Shown here: positions 63,955-64,000 of the stretch, piece by piece
Layout: each line of letters starts with the position of its first letter
How positions within the stretch are numbered: position 1 is the stretch's first letter
NCBI GenBank assembly: GCA_008933765.1
Contig: WBUK01000003.1
Coordinates: 124,001 to 188,000, forward strand
Direction: 5' to 3'
Length of the DNA stretch: 64,000 nt
Origin: Ignavibacteriaceae bacterium
GTDB taxonomy: Bacteria; Bacteroidota; Ignavibacteria; Ignavibacteriales; Ignavibacteriaceae
Translations under genes and position numbers: made by a program
Notes under the pieces: generated by a model
The model's database searches: none
What the model was told of the DNA's origin: nothing
The model's input: the letters and a program-made list of their open reading frames with translations, nothing else

Positions 63955-64000
63955 AAAGGCGCAGATTCTCTGAAGGATTGTATCCAACAAAAGGCGTCCT

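Overview
The window reads like a chromosome segment from a free-living, moderately AT-rich member of the Ignavibacteria/Chlorobi side of the Bacteroidota group. The evidence is three proteins ending in the type IX secretion (T9SS) sorting domain with a YPNPFNP box, a bacillithiol enzyme (BshB1), a fused-cytochrome succinate dehydrogenase, many TTG starts with weak Shine-Dalgarno (SD) sequences, and TAnnTTTG-like promoter elements. Almost all of it is ordinary chromosomal coding DNA. I see no phage, insertion sequence, CRISPR array, rRNA or tRNA gene.

Layout. 1-5.6 kb (minus strand): the start of an LptD-like gene cut by the window edge, a Gfo/Idh/MocA oxidoreductase, a small conserved-looking protein, a YihY/BrkB membrane protein, a PolB-like exonuclease, a thioesterase and a threonine aldolase. 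5.6-6.5 kb: noncoding DNA with two families of tandem repeats, stacked hairpins and a palindromic operator cluster. 6.5-13 kb (plus): a minimal T9SS-tail protein, a T9SS amidase, a beta-propeller protein, an acyl-CoA synthetase and a cupin. 13.2-17.5 kb (minus): bshB1, a TPR membrane protein, a PHP phosphoesterase and a CoA-acylating aldehyde dehydrogenase whose tail resembles a microcompartment targeting peptide. 17.9-24.3 kb (plus): queF, glnD, murI, then a porin, FMN-binding and four-helix membrane protein group behind a palindromic metal-box-like operator. 24.3-34.8 kb (minus): S9 and M48 peptidases, obg, an unknown protein, sdhCAB and an outer-membrane protein. 34.9-46 kb (plus): UbiA prenyltransferase, rnhB, a membrane acyltransferase, ppk, mrp, nifU-like, a CarH-type B12 photosensor domain without a DNA-binding domain, and an Mla-like lipid transport operon whose ATPase has lost its nucleotide-binding motifs. 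46-60 kb (minus): gltX, a hybrid kinase that lacks its phospho-acceptor histidine, moxR, two SurA-like chaperones, two tandem subtilases and metG. 60-64 kb (plus): a DUF1207-like protein, an ABC transporter with an apparent ACG start, and a LolA-like protein.

How the genes work together. Many products serve the cell envelope: LPS assembly, SurA-type chaperones, LolA-like and Mla-like lipid handling, porins, T9SS cargo and peptidoglycan precursors (MurI). Core metabolism is represented by succinate dehydrogenase, polyphosphate, queuosine, bacillithiol and Fe-S assembly.

The most unusual pattern is architectural. At about a dozen places a short piece of a gene end (17-65 bp, usually a 3' end including the stop codon, sometimes a 5' end) is copied into the adjacent noncoding DNA, or repeated in frame at the N-terminus. 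The most promising functional candidates are the operator-linked porin/flavoprotein operon, the Mla-like operon with a dead ATPase, the standalone B12 photosensor behind a hairpin leader, and the predicted microcompartment-targeted aldehyde dehydrogenase.
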